The translations under genes were made by a program, and so were the position numbers. Shown here in pieces: positions 53,786-61,864 of a DNA stretch of 64,000 nucleotides. The stretch is taken from assembly GCA_030041545.1 (NCBI GenBank), contig JASHNQ010000005.1, positions 1 through 64,000 of the forward strand, in the 5' to 3' direction. A model generated the notes under the pieces. That model did not search any database, was not told the origin of the DNA, and saw only the letters and a list, made by a program, of their open reading frames with translations. This stretch comes from a candidate division FCPU426 bacterium (GTDB taxonomy: Bacteria; Oederibacteriota; Muellerivitia; Muellerivitales; Muellerivitaceae). The stretch's first letter is position 1. Every line of letters starts with the position of its first letter.

Positions 53786-54727
53786 TCAGCTTCTTACAAT
53801 TGTTACTCGGACAAAATCCATGATTAATTGGCCGACTTCTTCCGGTTTTTCTTGAGGAACCAAGTGCCCAGTTGCCGGAACTACTTTCATGATAGCCCTG
53901 GGATTGGCCTTTCTAAAGGCCTTTTCGCCATCCGCAGTAAAGGTATTTGAATTCTCTCCCCGGATAACCAACGTGGCTTGTTGAAGCTGTTTTGCGAATT
54001 TCCAGACATCGGTTGGGATGGTCCTGTAAATCTGTGCTTCCCACTCGGGCGGATAAATAAGGTGCACCCCACCTTGCGAGGAAGGCGCGGCGATACTTTC
54101 CGTGTAGGTTTTTACCATCTCATCCGACCAATTCTTGAAAAGTTGCCGACCCCTAAAATAATCATAGGCCGCCCGGGAGCTTTCCCACTCCCTTTTTCGC
54201 CGCAATGCACCTTTAATCAAAAAAGAGCGTTCTTCATAGCCAAAAAACTTCAAAAACTTCATCCTCCATAAAATCCAGGGCGAAAGCAGGGTGGGGTCAA
54301 TGAGGATCACGTGGCTGAAAAGCTCGGGTTGCTTGACGGCGGCATAGAGGGTCAACACACCACCTAGGCTGTGGCCAATACCAACAACCTTTCCACCACC
54401 CTCACCCCAACCCTCTCCCCTCAAGGGAGAGGAGGCGCTTCCACTAAAACCCTCGCCCCTTGCGGGAGAGGGTAGGGTGAGGGGTGACGTCAGGGTTTTA
54501 AGCCCATCAACCATATCCTCCGCCAATTGGGACCAATGCTTAAGCCATTGAGGCGGGGTATTACCCCACATGGGACGAATGGGAATGGAAACGACGTGGT
54601 AATGCGGGAAAAGTGGTTCTAAGGTTTTTTGGTAGGTCGGCGGAAGAAAACCATTCGCGTGGGCCAGGTGGAGGAGAGGCTTGGTGGAACCGGGGTTGAA
54701 TTCAAATAAATTGTAATTTGCTGTCAT
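53786..54727 (-). CDS. Alpha/beta hydrolase with an in-frame palindromic repeat insertion
   Basis: The 313-residue protein has an alpha/beta-hydrolase fold: LLHLAHANGFLPPTYQ (oxyanion region), the nucleophile elbow VVGIGHSLGGVLTLYAA (Ser120), LIDPTLLSPW and the C-terminal His in VPATGHLVPQEKPEEV. Residues about 82-112 are encoded by a 90-bp palindromic repeat pair between the preceding helix and the strand leading to Ser120. Its length is divisible by three. The start ATGACAGC coincides with the edge of a GTCATTGCGA repeat, so the native start may have been altered too. Confidence 0.86.
   Translation of the reverse strand: MTANYNLFEFNPGSTKPLLHLAHANGFLPPTYQKTLEPLFPHYHVVSIPIRPMWGNTPPQWLKHWSQLAEDMVDGLKTLTSPLTLPSPARGEGFSGSASSPLRGEGWGEGGGKVVGIGHSLGGVLTLYAAVKQPELFSHVILIDPTLLSPWILWRMKFLKFFGYEERSFLIKGALRRKREWESSRAAYDYFRGRQLFKNWSDEMVKTYTESIAAPSSQGGVHLIYPPEWEAQIYRTIPTDVWKFAKQLQQATLVIRGENSNTFTADGEKAFRKANPRAIMKVVPATGHLVPQEKPEEVGQLIMDFVRVTIVRS
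54397..54486. repeat. Palindromic arm pair inside the hydrolase gene
   Basis: CACCCTCACCCC and CCCTCTCCCCTCAAGGGAGAGG, then a 17-base loop, then CCCTCGCCCCTTGCGGGAGAGGG and TAGGGTGAGGGGTG. The arm orientation (tails outward) matches the elements at 31743 and 35319 but there are no outer terminal repeats. It translates as LTLPSPARGEGFSGSASS and onward, in frame. Confidence 0.85.
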
Positions 54728-54896
54728 TGCGATCTGGCTTCGCCAAGGCTACGCCAGACGGGGGAGTTGAAGACGACTTGTGGACCGTAGTGGCGTAGGC
54801 CCAAGCAACCCCAGTTCAAAATAAAGAGGTCAAAAACGCAAACAACCCATGGACTGAGGTTGCTTCGTCGCAAAATTCGCTCCTCGCAATGACAGC
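54721..54896. repeat. GTCATTGCGA-type inverted repeat, 176 bp
   Basis: CTGTCATTGCGATCTGGC at the left pairs with GCTCCTCGCAATGACAGC at the right; the interior contains GCAACCCCAG and GACTGAGGTTGCTTCGTCGC, plus a CTTCGCCAAGGCTACGCC piece. It lies between clpX and the hydrolase gene and supplies the hydrolase start codon. Confidence 0.72.
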
Positions 54897-54905
54897 CATC
54901 ACGTT

Positions 54906-56171
54906 TTAAGCTGTGTTTTCCCCGCGGCCCTTTTGGTAGACCAGGATGGGCTCTTCCCTCTTGAGGATGACTCCTTCGGTAATGACCACTTCCTTGATGT
55001 CCTTGCGGGAAGGAATGTCGTACATTAATTCCATCATCACTTCTTCCAGGATGGAGCGCAGGCCGCGGGCGCCGGATTGGCGCTTGATGGCCTCGCGGGA
55101 AACGGCCTTGAGGGCCTCGGGCGTGAACTTGAGCTTGACGTTTTCCATCTCGAAATAGCGCTGGTATTGCTTGGTGAGGGCGTTTTTGGGCTCGGTCAAG
55201 ACCCGCACGAGGGCGTCTTCGTCCAGTTCGTGCAAGGCGGCCACCACGGGCAGCCGGCCGATGAACTCGGGGATGAGGCCGAACTTGATGAGGTCCTCGG
55301 GTTGGACCATCTCGAATAACTCTCCCAGTTTCTTTTCCTGGCGGCTCAAGGCCTCGCCCTTGAAGCCGATGCTGCGCCGCCCCAGGCGGTTCTCGATGAT
55401 CTTCTCCAGCCCCACGAAAGCCCCGCCGCAGATGAAGAGGATGTTGCTGGAATCCACTTTGATGTATTCCTGGTGGGGATGCTTGCGGCCTCCCTGGGGT
55501 GGGACGTTGACTTCGGTGCCCTCGATGATCTTCAAAAGCGCCTGTTGCACGCCCTCGCCCGACACGTCGCGGGTAATGCTGGGGTTCTCGGACTTACGGC
55601 TGATCTTGTCGATCTCGTCGATGTAAATGATCCCCCGCTCCGCCCGTTTGACGTCGAACTCCGAATTCTGCAGGAGCTTCAAAATAATGTTTTCCACGTC
55701 CTCGCCCACGTAGCCGGCTTCCGTGAGGGTGGTGGCGTCCGCCACGGCGAAAGGAACGTCGAGAATCCGTGCCAAGGTCTGGGCTAAAAGGGTCTTCCCC
55801 ACGCCCGTGGGACCGATCAAGAGGACATTGCTCTTCTGGAGTTCAACGTCGTCCGGCCCGTTCTTGACCAGGAGGCGCTTGTAGTGGTTGTGGACCGCCA
55901 CGGAGAGGATTTTCTTGGCCTTTTCCTGGCCAATCACGTATTCGTCCAGGATTTCCTTGATCTCAAAGGGCTTGGGAACCGAAAGCCGACCCTTGGGGGC
56001 CGCGCCCTTGGCTTCCCCCTTGTCTTCTTCCTTCAGGATATCGTTGCAAAGGGCCACGCACTCGTTACAGATGTAGACCGTCGGGCCCGCGACGAGTTTC
56101 TTGACCTCGTCCTGGGTCTTGCCGCAGAAGGAACACCGCAAGAAGGAAGATTTGTCTTTTTCGCCCGCCAT
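54906..56171 (-). CDS. clpX: ATP-dependent Clp protease ATP-binding subunit ClpX
   Basis: ClpX unfolds substrates and feeds them to ClpP. The 421-residue protein has the N-terminal zinc finger ([18 protein letters not shown] ... [10 protein letters not shown]), Walker A ([17 protein letters not shown]), pore loop ([11 protein letters not shown]), Walker B ([11 protein letters not shown]) and sensor 2 ([15 protein letters not shown]). ATG at 56171 gives the normal start MAGEKDKSS. clpP is upstream but separated by a MITE-like element. Confidence 0.98.
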   Translation of the reverse strand: MAGEKDKSSFLRCSFCGKTQDEVKKLVAGPTVYICNECVALCNDILKEEDKGEAKGAAPKGRLSVPKPFEIKEILDEYVIGQEKAKKILSVAVHNHYKRLLVKNGPDDVELQKSNVLLIGPTGVGKTLLAQTLARILDVPFAVADATTLTEAGYVGEDVENIILKLLQNSEFDVKRAERGIIYIDEIDKISRKSENPSITRDVSGEGVQQALLKIIEGTEVNVPPQGGRKHPHQEYIKVDSSNILFICGGAFVGLEKIIENRLGRRSIGFKGEALSRQEKKLGELFEMVQPEDLIKFGLIPEFIGRLPVVAALHELDEDALVRVLTEPKNALTKQYQRYFEMENVKLKFTPEALKAVSREAIKRQSGARGLRSILEEVMMELMYDIPSRKDIKEVVITEGVILKREEPILVYQKGRGENTA

Positions 56172-56225
56172 TAAAATCAACTCCCAGGTATTAGGTTTCA
56201 GGCATTAGCTAAAACCGAGACTTTT

Positions 56226-56381
56226 AGAGACTCTAACAAAACCCTGTTTTTAAGGAATATCTCCCTCTCCCTTGAGGGGAGAGGGATGGGGTGAGGGTGG
56301 CAACTGCAGGGTTTTCCACACCCCTCACCCTACCCTCTCCCGCAAGGGGCGAGGGTCTGCGGCGGTTTTGTTAGAGTCTCT
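56226..56381. mobile_element. MITE-like element, 156 bp, identical to the one at 45525
   Basis: Ends AGAGACTCTAACAAAACC with perfect complement, inward-facing CTCTCCC/GTGAGGG arms. Every base matches the copy 10.7 kb to the left. It sits between clpP and clpX, separating genes that are normally co-transcribed, flanked by CCTGATACCTGACACCTG-type gap words. Confidence 0.85.
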
Positions 56382-56448
56382 TAGAATTCGACGTTGTATT
56401 TTACTGCTTTTTGCCGTCCCTGGCACCTGATACCTGACACCTGATTTG

Positions 56449-57048
56449 TTACTTTTTCTTGACATCCGGCCGTTTATTTAAAATGTCGTCAATTAAGCCG
56501 TAATCCTTGGCTTCCTGGGCGGTCAAGAAATGGTCCCGCTCCACGTCCTCCTCGATCTTCTCGATGGGTTGCCCCGTATGGAAAGCCAGGATCTTATTGA
56601 GACGTTCCCGGGTCTTCAGGATTTCCTTGGCGTGGATTTCAATATCGGTGGCCTGGCCCTGGGCGCCCCCCGACGGCTGGTGGATCATGATCTGAGCGTT
56701 GGGGAGGGCGAATCTTTTGCCTTTGGCGCCGGCGGTCAAAAGCAGGGCCCCCATGCTGGCGGCCTGCCCCACGCAAATGGTGGAAACCGGCGCCTTCATA
56801 AACTGGATGGTGTCGTAAATCGCCATGCCCGACGTGACCACGCCGCCTGGGCTGTTGACGTAGAGGTTGATGTCCTTGTCCGGATCCTCCGACTCCAAAA
56901 ACAAGAGCTGGGCGATGATGGTATTGGCGACGTCGTCATTGATGGGCGTGCCCAATATGACGATCCGGTCCTTCAAGAGCCGGGAGTAGATGTCGTAAGA
57001 CCTCTCACCCCGGTTGGTTTGCTCCACAACAATGGGAATTAATGCCAT
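56449..57048 (-). CDS. clpP: ATP-dependent Clp protease proteolytic subunit ClpP
   Basis: The 199-residue serine peptidase has the catalytic Ser in [13 protein letters not shown], the His in [16 protein letters not shown] and the Asp in [20 protein letters not shown]-terminal [21 protein letters not shown] is typical. ATG at 57048 has GGAGG five bases upstream. It forms the ClpXP complex with the product of the next gene. Confidence 0.98.
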   Translation of the reverse strand: MALIPIVVEQTNRGERSYDIYSRLLKDRIVILGTPINDDVANTIIAQLLFLESEDPDKDINLYVNSPGGVVTSGMAIYDTIQFMKAPVSTICVGQAASMGALLLTAGAKGKRFALPNAQIMIHQPSGGAQGQATDIEIHAKEILKTRERLNKILAFHTGQPIEKIEEDVERDHFLTAQEAKDYGLIDDILNKRPDVKKK

Positions 57049-57066
57049 CTCATCCTCCAAGGAACC

Positions 57067-57170
57067 TTAATTATGAATTTTGAATGTTGAATTGTGAATT
57101 AAGGAAATTTTCAACCGGAGATTGAAAATTCTTCAACAATTTAGAATTCAAAATTAAGAATTCAAAATTT
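57067..57170. repeat. 104-bp AT-rich intergenic palindrome
   Basis: TTAATTATGAATTTTGAATG and TTGAATTGTGAATT pair with CTTCAACAATTTAGAATT and AAAATTAAGAATTCAAAA. GAAATTTTCAA-CCGGAGA-TTGAAAATTC is the central hairpin. Related to 15549-15666. Between tig and clpP. Confidence 0.65.
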
Positions 57171-57178
57171 GCCGCTTT

Positions 57179-58462
57179 TTAAGCGGCGTCCACCTTCGCC
57201 TGCGCGATCAGAAAATCCAGGGTCTTCTCGTATTGGATCCAATCCTCGATGGACTCCATATTGCCCTCCTGCTTCAAGTACCGCTTCACCACGTCCGCCG
57301 GCTGGCCTGAGCTTTGGGCAACCTTTGCGTAATAAGCCTCCAGGTCCTTGTCGTCGCAATGGATGTTTTCCGCTGTCCCGATTTTCTCGACGATCAAGGC
57401 CATATGGACGTTTTTCCGGGCCACCGGCCGGAGATTCTCGACGAATTCCTTCTTCTGCTGGTCGGTCAGCTTGTTGGCGTCGACGCCCTGGCGCTTCAAC
57501 CGGTCCACGCTTTGCTGCACCAGCCGCTGGTGCTCCATGTTGACCAGCGAATCCGGAACGTCAAAGGGATGGAGGGTCAGAAGCTTCTCTCCGATCTGTT
57601 CGACCATCTTGGACCTCTGCTCAACGTTCTTTGAAGATTGGATCTGGGCTTCCAGTTTCTCGCGCAGTTCCTTTACGGTTTCGCACTTCCCCACGTCCTT
57701 GGCGAATTCATTGTCCACCATGGGAAGTTTCTTTTCCTTTATCTCGTGGGCTGCCACCGTGAACTCGGCTTCCTGGCCCGCGATTTCCTTTTTCCCGTAG
57801 TCCTTGGGGAAGGTTATTTTAAAAGTTTTGGTCTCCCCCTTTTTGATCCCTTCGAGGTTCGTCTCAAAATCTTTCAATAAATTACGGCTCCCCAAAAGCA
57901 CGGGATAGCGGGAAGCCTTTCCGCCCTCAAAGGGTTTTCCGTTGATTTTCCCATCGAAGTCCATGACCAGGAGATCGCCTTCCTTGGACGGCCGGTCTTC
58001 CACGGGGACGTATTGGGCCATCTGTTCTCGTAGGTTTTCCAAGGCCTTATCCACTTCCTCTTCCGTCGCCGAGGTTTTTTCCTTCTTGATTTTCAGGCCC
58101 TTGTAATCCTTGAGCTGGAAATCGGGCTTGATTTCCACCGTGGCGATGAACTTGAGCGGAGACCCTTCCTCGAATTGGAGGTTGGAAATCCGGGGCTGGG
58201 CCACCGGGTCTATTTTTTGTTCGATCAGCACCGAACGGAAAAACTCAGGTAGTTCATGGTGGAGGATTTCTTCCCGGACCGTGGACTTGTATTGTTTTTT
58301 AATCACGTCCAGCGGGGCCTTGCCTTTGCGGAACCCGGGAAGTTTGGCCTCGCGGGAAATGCGGCCGTAAATGTCGTCCACCTTGCTTTGGACGGCTTCC
58401 GCCGGGACCTCCACGTGAACTTCCCTGGCGCAACCGGAAACGTTATTCACGCTGACTTTCAC
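57179..58462 (-). CDS. tig: Trigger factor (peptidyl-prolyl isomerase chaperone)
   Basis: The 427-residue ribosome-bound chaperone has the ribosome-binding start (VHVEVPAEAVQSKVDDIYG, then LPGFRKGKAPLDVIKKQY with the GFRxGxxP loop), an FKBP-like domain (GDLLVMDFDGKINGKPFEGG, GETKTFKITFPKDYG) and a long helical C-terminal part. The order tig-clpP-clpX is the classical one. Confidence 0.97.
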   Translation of the reverse strand: MKVSVNNVSGCAREVHVEVPAEAVQSKVDDIYGRISREAKLPGFRKGKAPLDVIKKQYKSTVREEILHHELPEFFRSVLIEQKIDPVAQPRISNLQFEEGSPLKFIATVEIKPDFQLKDYKGLKIKKEKTSATEEEVDKALENLREQMAQYVPVEDRPSKEGDLLVMDFDGKINGKPFEGGKASRYPVLLGSRNLLKDFETNLEGIKKGETKTFKITFPKDYGKKEIAGQEAEFTVAAHEIKEKKLPMVDNEFAKDVGKCETVKELREKLEAQIQSSKNVEQRSKMVEQIGEKLLTLHPFDVPDSLVNMEHQRLVQQSVDRLKRQGVDANKLTDQQKKEFVENLRPVARKNVHMALIVEKIGTAENIHCDDKDLEAYYAKVAQSSGQPADVVKRYLKQEGNMESIEDWIQYEKTLDFLIAQAKVDAA

Positions 58463-58482
58463 GACGGCTCCTTAAGCTTAGA

Positions 58483-58672
58483 TGATGGTTAGTGGCCCGC
58501 CAACCGTAGCTGGGATATGACAGGCGGCCCTCCTTCGCCAAGGCTACGGAGGACAACCTTCGTTAAGTTCCTAATTCCTTCAAGGAAGAGAAAGTTTGGC
58601 CTGCCAACCGGAGCTGGGCATTCAACAATGTCCCCCTTCGCTAAAGCTTCGGGGGACAACCTTCGCAAACTA
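58483..58672. repeat. Two copies of a CCAACCGnAGCTGGG ... GGACAACCTTCG repeat
   Basis: GGCCCGCCAACCGTAGCTGGG ... CTACGGAGGACAACCTTCG at 58493-58564 and GGCCTGCCAACCGGAGCTGGG ... TTCGGGGGACAACCTTCG at 58600-58667 are two similar hairpin units. They lie downstream of the tRNA-Leu gene (minus) and upstream of tig. Confidence 0.6.
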
Positions 58673-58697
58673 TTATAAAGTTCAATGAAGCGAAGGT

Positions 58698-58782
58698 TGG
58701 TGCGAGGGGAGGGAGTTGAACCCTCACGGGTTACCCCGCCAGAACCTAAATCTGGTGCGTCTGCCAATTTCGCCACCCTCGC
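58698..58782 (-). tRNA. tRNA-Leu (anticodon UAG), CCA encoded
   Basis: The minus strand reads GCGAGGGTGGCGAAATTGGC at the 5' end and ends CCCTCGCACCA. The acceptor stem GCGAGGG/CCCTCGC pairs fully. The anticodon arm CCAGA-TTTAGGT-TCTGG gives UAG (Leu, CUA). A long variable arm (CGGGGTAACCCG) marks a class II tRNA, and GGGTTCAACTCCC forms the T arm. The terminal CCA is in the DNA. At 85 nt the length suits tRNA-Leu. Confidence 0.95.
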
Positions 58783-58790
58783 AATTAAAC

Positions 58791-58823
58791 GAGCGGCGAA
58801 ATTTATTTCGCCGCTAAATTATA
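58791..58823 (-). promoter_or_regulatory. Leader palindrome and TATAAT upstream of tRNA-Leu
   Basis: AGCGGCGAAAT-TT-ATTTCGCCGCT (58791-58814) is a perfect 24-base palindrome just upstream of the tRNA 5' end. A TATAAT lies at 58818-58823 on the minus strand, suggesting a promoter, but no good -35 box is seen at 17 bases. Confidence 0.4.
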
Positions 58824-58831
58824 TTTAAGAA

Positions 58832-59252
58832 AGGTGGTACGTACCCGGTTTCCTTGATTAACCGCAACATATTGTCAAACCGGGTGCGCCACCCTCACAT
58901 TAAGCCCGTGGCGATAGAATAGCCACAGGCTTAAGTTTTGGGTTCTAAGTTCTTAATTTTAAGTTGTGATGGCTTTCGATTTGGATTACAAATTGAAAAC
59001 TAACTTAAAATTTAACACTCAAAACTTAAAACTAAGACGTTAAAACAGGCCCCATCTTAGCGGTGGCACCATCCTGCGTCAATTTAGGAAGTCCACATCC
59101 CGCTTGGAAAAACCCCAAAAAATTCATTCCCAAACCAAATGGGGATGAGGTCAAATACGCTGGGTTGATAGTATGTTTCGCAACCTCCCGTTTCAATACC
59201 GCCAGGACATATATTATGTTTGAATCAGCCCATTTAGGACACGTGAACCGGA
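58832..59252. other. Gap of about 420 bases between tRNA-Leu and glpD, with hairpins
   Basis: GGTGGTACGTACCCGGTTT pairs with AAACCGGGTGCGCCACC (58832-58893); AGCCCGTGGCGATAGAATAGCCACAGGC forms a second hairpin; TTAAGTTTTGGGTTCTAAGT pairs with ACTCAAAACTTAAAACTAAG (58931-59037). The rest (59050-59252) has no repeat. A CATATATTATG stretch at 59208-59218 might be a -10 region for glpD. A 67-codon frame here has no support. Confidence 0.45.
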
Positions 59253-60842
59253 ATGAAACCCAATGAGATAACCCAAGTTGACCTTGCCATCATCGGGGGC
59301 GGCATCAATGGGGCAGGCCTGGCGGCCCAAGCGGCCCGGGCCGGGCTATCCCTGGCCCTTTTGGAGAAGGGCGACTTTGCTTCCGGCACCTCCAGCAAAT
59401 CCACCAAACTGGCCCACGGGGGCATCCGTTACCTGGAACAATACCGCTTTCCGCTGGTCTTCGAGGCCCTGCACGAGAGGCGCCGCCTGATCGGGCTGGC
59501 GCCCCACCTGGTTCACCCGATTTCTTTCCTCTTGCCGTCCTACAAGGGGGATCAACGCCCGGCCTGGATGGTTCACGCGGGCTTGTGGCTCTACGACCTC
59601 CTGGCCGGGACCCAAAATATCGCGAGGCACCGTTGGTTTTCACCCGATCAGGCCCTTCAGCGGGCCCCGGACTTGGAACCGCGAAACCTGGCGGGTTGCG
59701 GCCTCTATTATGACGCCCAGGTCAACGACGCCCGGCTGGTATTGGAAAACATCCTGGCTGCCGAGGAAAACGGGGGCCGTTGTTTCAATTACTGCCGCGT
59801 CACCCAAATCGACCGCCAGTCGTCCCAAATCCGGGTCTTCTTCCACGATGAGCGATCGGGACAGGACGGGACCCTGGCGGCCTCCTGCCTGGTGAATGCC
59901 TCCGGTCCCTGGGCCAACCTCACCGCCAAGCTTATTTCCGAGGGTTGCCTTCAGTTGGTGCGGCCCACGCGGGGGACCCACATCGTGGTTCCTGAGGTTT
60001 TGCGCGACCACGCGGTTTTGGTAATGTCCCGCGCGGACAACCGGGTCATTTTCATCATCCCCTGGAGGGGCTACAGCCTTGTCGGGACCACGGATCTGGA
60101 CGACCCTGGCGACCCGGACAAGGTGAGTCCCACGGAGGAAGAAATCGCGTACCTTTTGAAGGAAGCTTCCAGGGTTTTACCCAAGTCCTCATGGGACCGG
60201 AACCGGGTGATTGCGGCCTTTGCGGGCCTCAGGCCCTTGGCCTGGTCGGACGGTGGGAGCACCTCGTCGGTTTCCCGGGAGGATAAAATCCTGGCCAGCG
60301 GCAATTTGTTCACCATCGTGGGCGGGAAGCTGACCACCTACCATTCGATGGCCCAAAAAACCCTGAGGATCATCTTGGGGCATTTGGGAAAAAAGGCGAA
60401 TGTCTCCCACCCTGACCGCCTGCCGGGCACGCCCCTCAAACCCTGGGGGTTATTTTTAAAAGAAGAAACCTCCCGCTGGGTTCCGGCCTATGGCATCCAA
60501 GGGGAACAGGCGGATCATTTGGCCCGTCTTTACGGCCAAAGGGCTGAAGCGGTATTAAGGCTGGCGCGGGCCGAACCGCGCCTTTCACAAAGGCTGCATC
60601 CCTCCCGGCCCGAGATCCTGGCCCAGGTAAACTACGCCGTCCGGGACGAAAAGGCTCTCCACCTGGAGGACGTACTCCTCAGGCGGCTGGAAATCGGATA
60701 CAGCGGGGAACGATGGGGGGAAGCGGCCGAAAAGTCGTCCCGCCTCATGGCGGAGCTCTTAGGATGGGACGAGGCAAAGCGCCGGGCGGAACTGGATCAA
60801 TACCGCCAAAGCCTGTTCCCACCCCCTGACGCTCAACCTTGA
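59253..60842 (+). CDS. glpD: FAD-dependent glycerol-3-phosphate dehydrogenase
   Basis: GlpD oxidises glycerol-3-phosphate to dihydroxyacetone phosphate and passes electrons to quinones at the inner membrane. The 529 residues show the FAD motif LAIIGGGINGAGLAAQAA, FASGTSSKSTKLAHGGIRYLEQ, VRPTRGTHIVVP, YSLVGTTDLDD and the C-terminal domain. Normal length. No glycerol kinase or transporter is next to it. Confidence 0.93.
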   Translation: MKPNEITQVDLAIIGGGINGAGLAAQAARAGLSLALLEKGDFASGTSSKSTKLAHGGIRYLEQYRFPLVFEALHERRRLIGLAPHLVHPISFLLPSYKGDQRPAWMVHAGLWLYDLLAGTQNIARHRWFSPDQALQRAPDLEPRNLAGCGLYYDAQVNDARLVLENILAAEENGGRCFNYCRVTQIDRQSSQIRVFFHDERSGQDGTLAASCLVNASGPWANLTAKLISEGCLQLVRPTRGTHIVVPEVLRDHAVLVMSRADNRVIFIIPWRGYSLVGTTDLDDPGDPDKVSPTEEEIAYLLKEASRVLPKSSWDRNRVIAAFAGLRPLAWSDGGSTSSVSREDKILASGNLFTIVGGKLTTYHSMAQKTLRIILGHLGKKANVSHPDRLPGTPLKPWGLFLKEETSRWVPAYGIQGEQADHLARLYGQRAEAVLRLARAEPRLSQRLHPSRPEILAQVNYAVRDEKALHLEDVLLRRLEIGYSGERWGEAAEKSSRLMAELLGWDEAKRRAELDQYRQSLFPPPDAQP

Positions 60843-60916
60843 CAGGGTAGGGGTCGCAGCCCTAGCTTAGCTTGCGCTTTCAAGCCGAACGTCAATGCCC
60901 TTGGAAAGGATTCGTC

Positions 60917-61843
60917 ATGGAAAAAGTGGTCATTATCGGCTCCGGCCCGGCCGGCTACACGGCCGCGCTTTACGCCTCCCGCGCCAATTTGAATCCCCTC
61001 TTGATCGACGGCCCCCAGCCCGGCGGCCAGTTGACAACAACCACCGAGGTGGAGAATTTCCCCGGCTTTCCCGATGGCGTCCAGGGCCCCCAATTGATGG
61101 ATAACATGAAGCAACAAGCGGCCCGCTTCGGCACCCGCTACAAGACCGGCTTCGTGACCAAGGTGGATTTTTCTAAGCGGCCCTTCCGGCTTTGGGTGGA
61201 CGAGAAGGAAGAACTGGAGGCCGAGGCCGTCATCATCTCCACTGGCGCTTCCGCCAAATACGGAGGCGTTCCCCGGGAGATGGAAATGGTGGGCCACGGC
61301 GTTTCCGCCTGCGCCACCTGCGATGGTTTTTTCTTCAAGAACCAAGACATCGCGGTGGTGGGCGGCGGCGATTCGGCCATGGAGGAGGCCACCTTCCTGA
61401 CCAAATTCGGGAAAAGCGTGACCCTGATCCACCGGCGGGAGGAATTCCGCGCCTCGAAAATCATGCTGGAGAGGGCCAAGGCCAACCCCAAGATCCGCTG
61501 GATGACGAATGCCGTGGTGACCGAATTGGTAGGGGAAAAGGAACTCAAGGGCGTCAAGGTCAAAAACCTCAAAACGGGCGAGGAAAAGATCCACTCCTTC
61601 ACGGGCCTCTTCTTCGCCATCGGCCACACTCCCAACACCAAACTCTTCAAGGGCCAATTGGACATGGACGAAGTGGGGTACCTGAAATTGCCCAACCCGC
61701 CCCGGACAATGACGAATATCCCCGGCGTTTTCGCCGCCGGCGACGTGGCCGATCACTATTACCGGCAGGCCGTCTCCGCCGCCGGGATGGGCTGCATGGC
61801 CGCGATTGAGGCCGAGCGCTGGCTTTCAGAACACGGAAAGTAA
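60917..61843 (+). CDS. trxB: Thioredoxin reductase
   Basis: TrxB uses NADPH to reduce thioredoxin. The 308-residue flavoprotein has the FAD motif VVIIGSGPAGYTAALYASRA, QPGGQLTTTTEVENFPGF, the redox-active pair in SACATCDGFFF, the NADPH motif IAVVGGGDSAMEEA and GVFAAGDVADHYYRQAVSAAG. ATG at 60917 has AAAGGA upstream. It is convergent with the EAL gene, with only 21 bases between stops. Confidence 0.96.
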   Translation: MEKVVIIGSGPAGYTAALYASRANLNPLLIDGPQPGGQLTTTTEVENFPGFPDGVQGPQLMDNMKQQAARFGTRYKTGFVTKVDFSKRPFRLWVDEKEELEAEAVIISTGASAKYGGVPREMEMVGHGVSACATCDGFFFKNQDIAVVGGGDSAMEEATFLTKFGKSVTLIHRREEFRASKIMLERAKANPKIRWMTNAVVTELVGEKELKGVKVKNLKTGEEKIHSFTGLFFAIGHTPNTKLFKGQLDMDEVGYLKLPNPPRTMTNIPGVFAAGDVADHYYRQAVSAAGMGCMAAIEAERWLSEHGK

Positions 61844-61864
61844 CGCAAATCCGAAAGTTCCTTG

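Noticed and set aside
58489-58776. A 95-codon minus-strand frame starting MAKLADAPDLGSGG
   Set aside because: It is the translation of the tRNA-Leu gene and the repeats downstream; this peptide is a well-known false annotation of tRNA-Leu genes.
59063-59266. A 67-codon plus-strand frame before glpD
   Set aside because: No ribosome-binding site, no protein-like composition, and it overlaps the glpD start.
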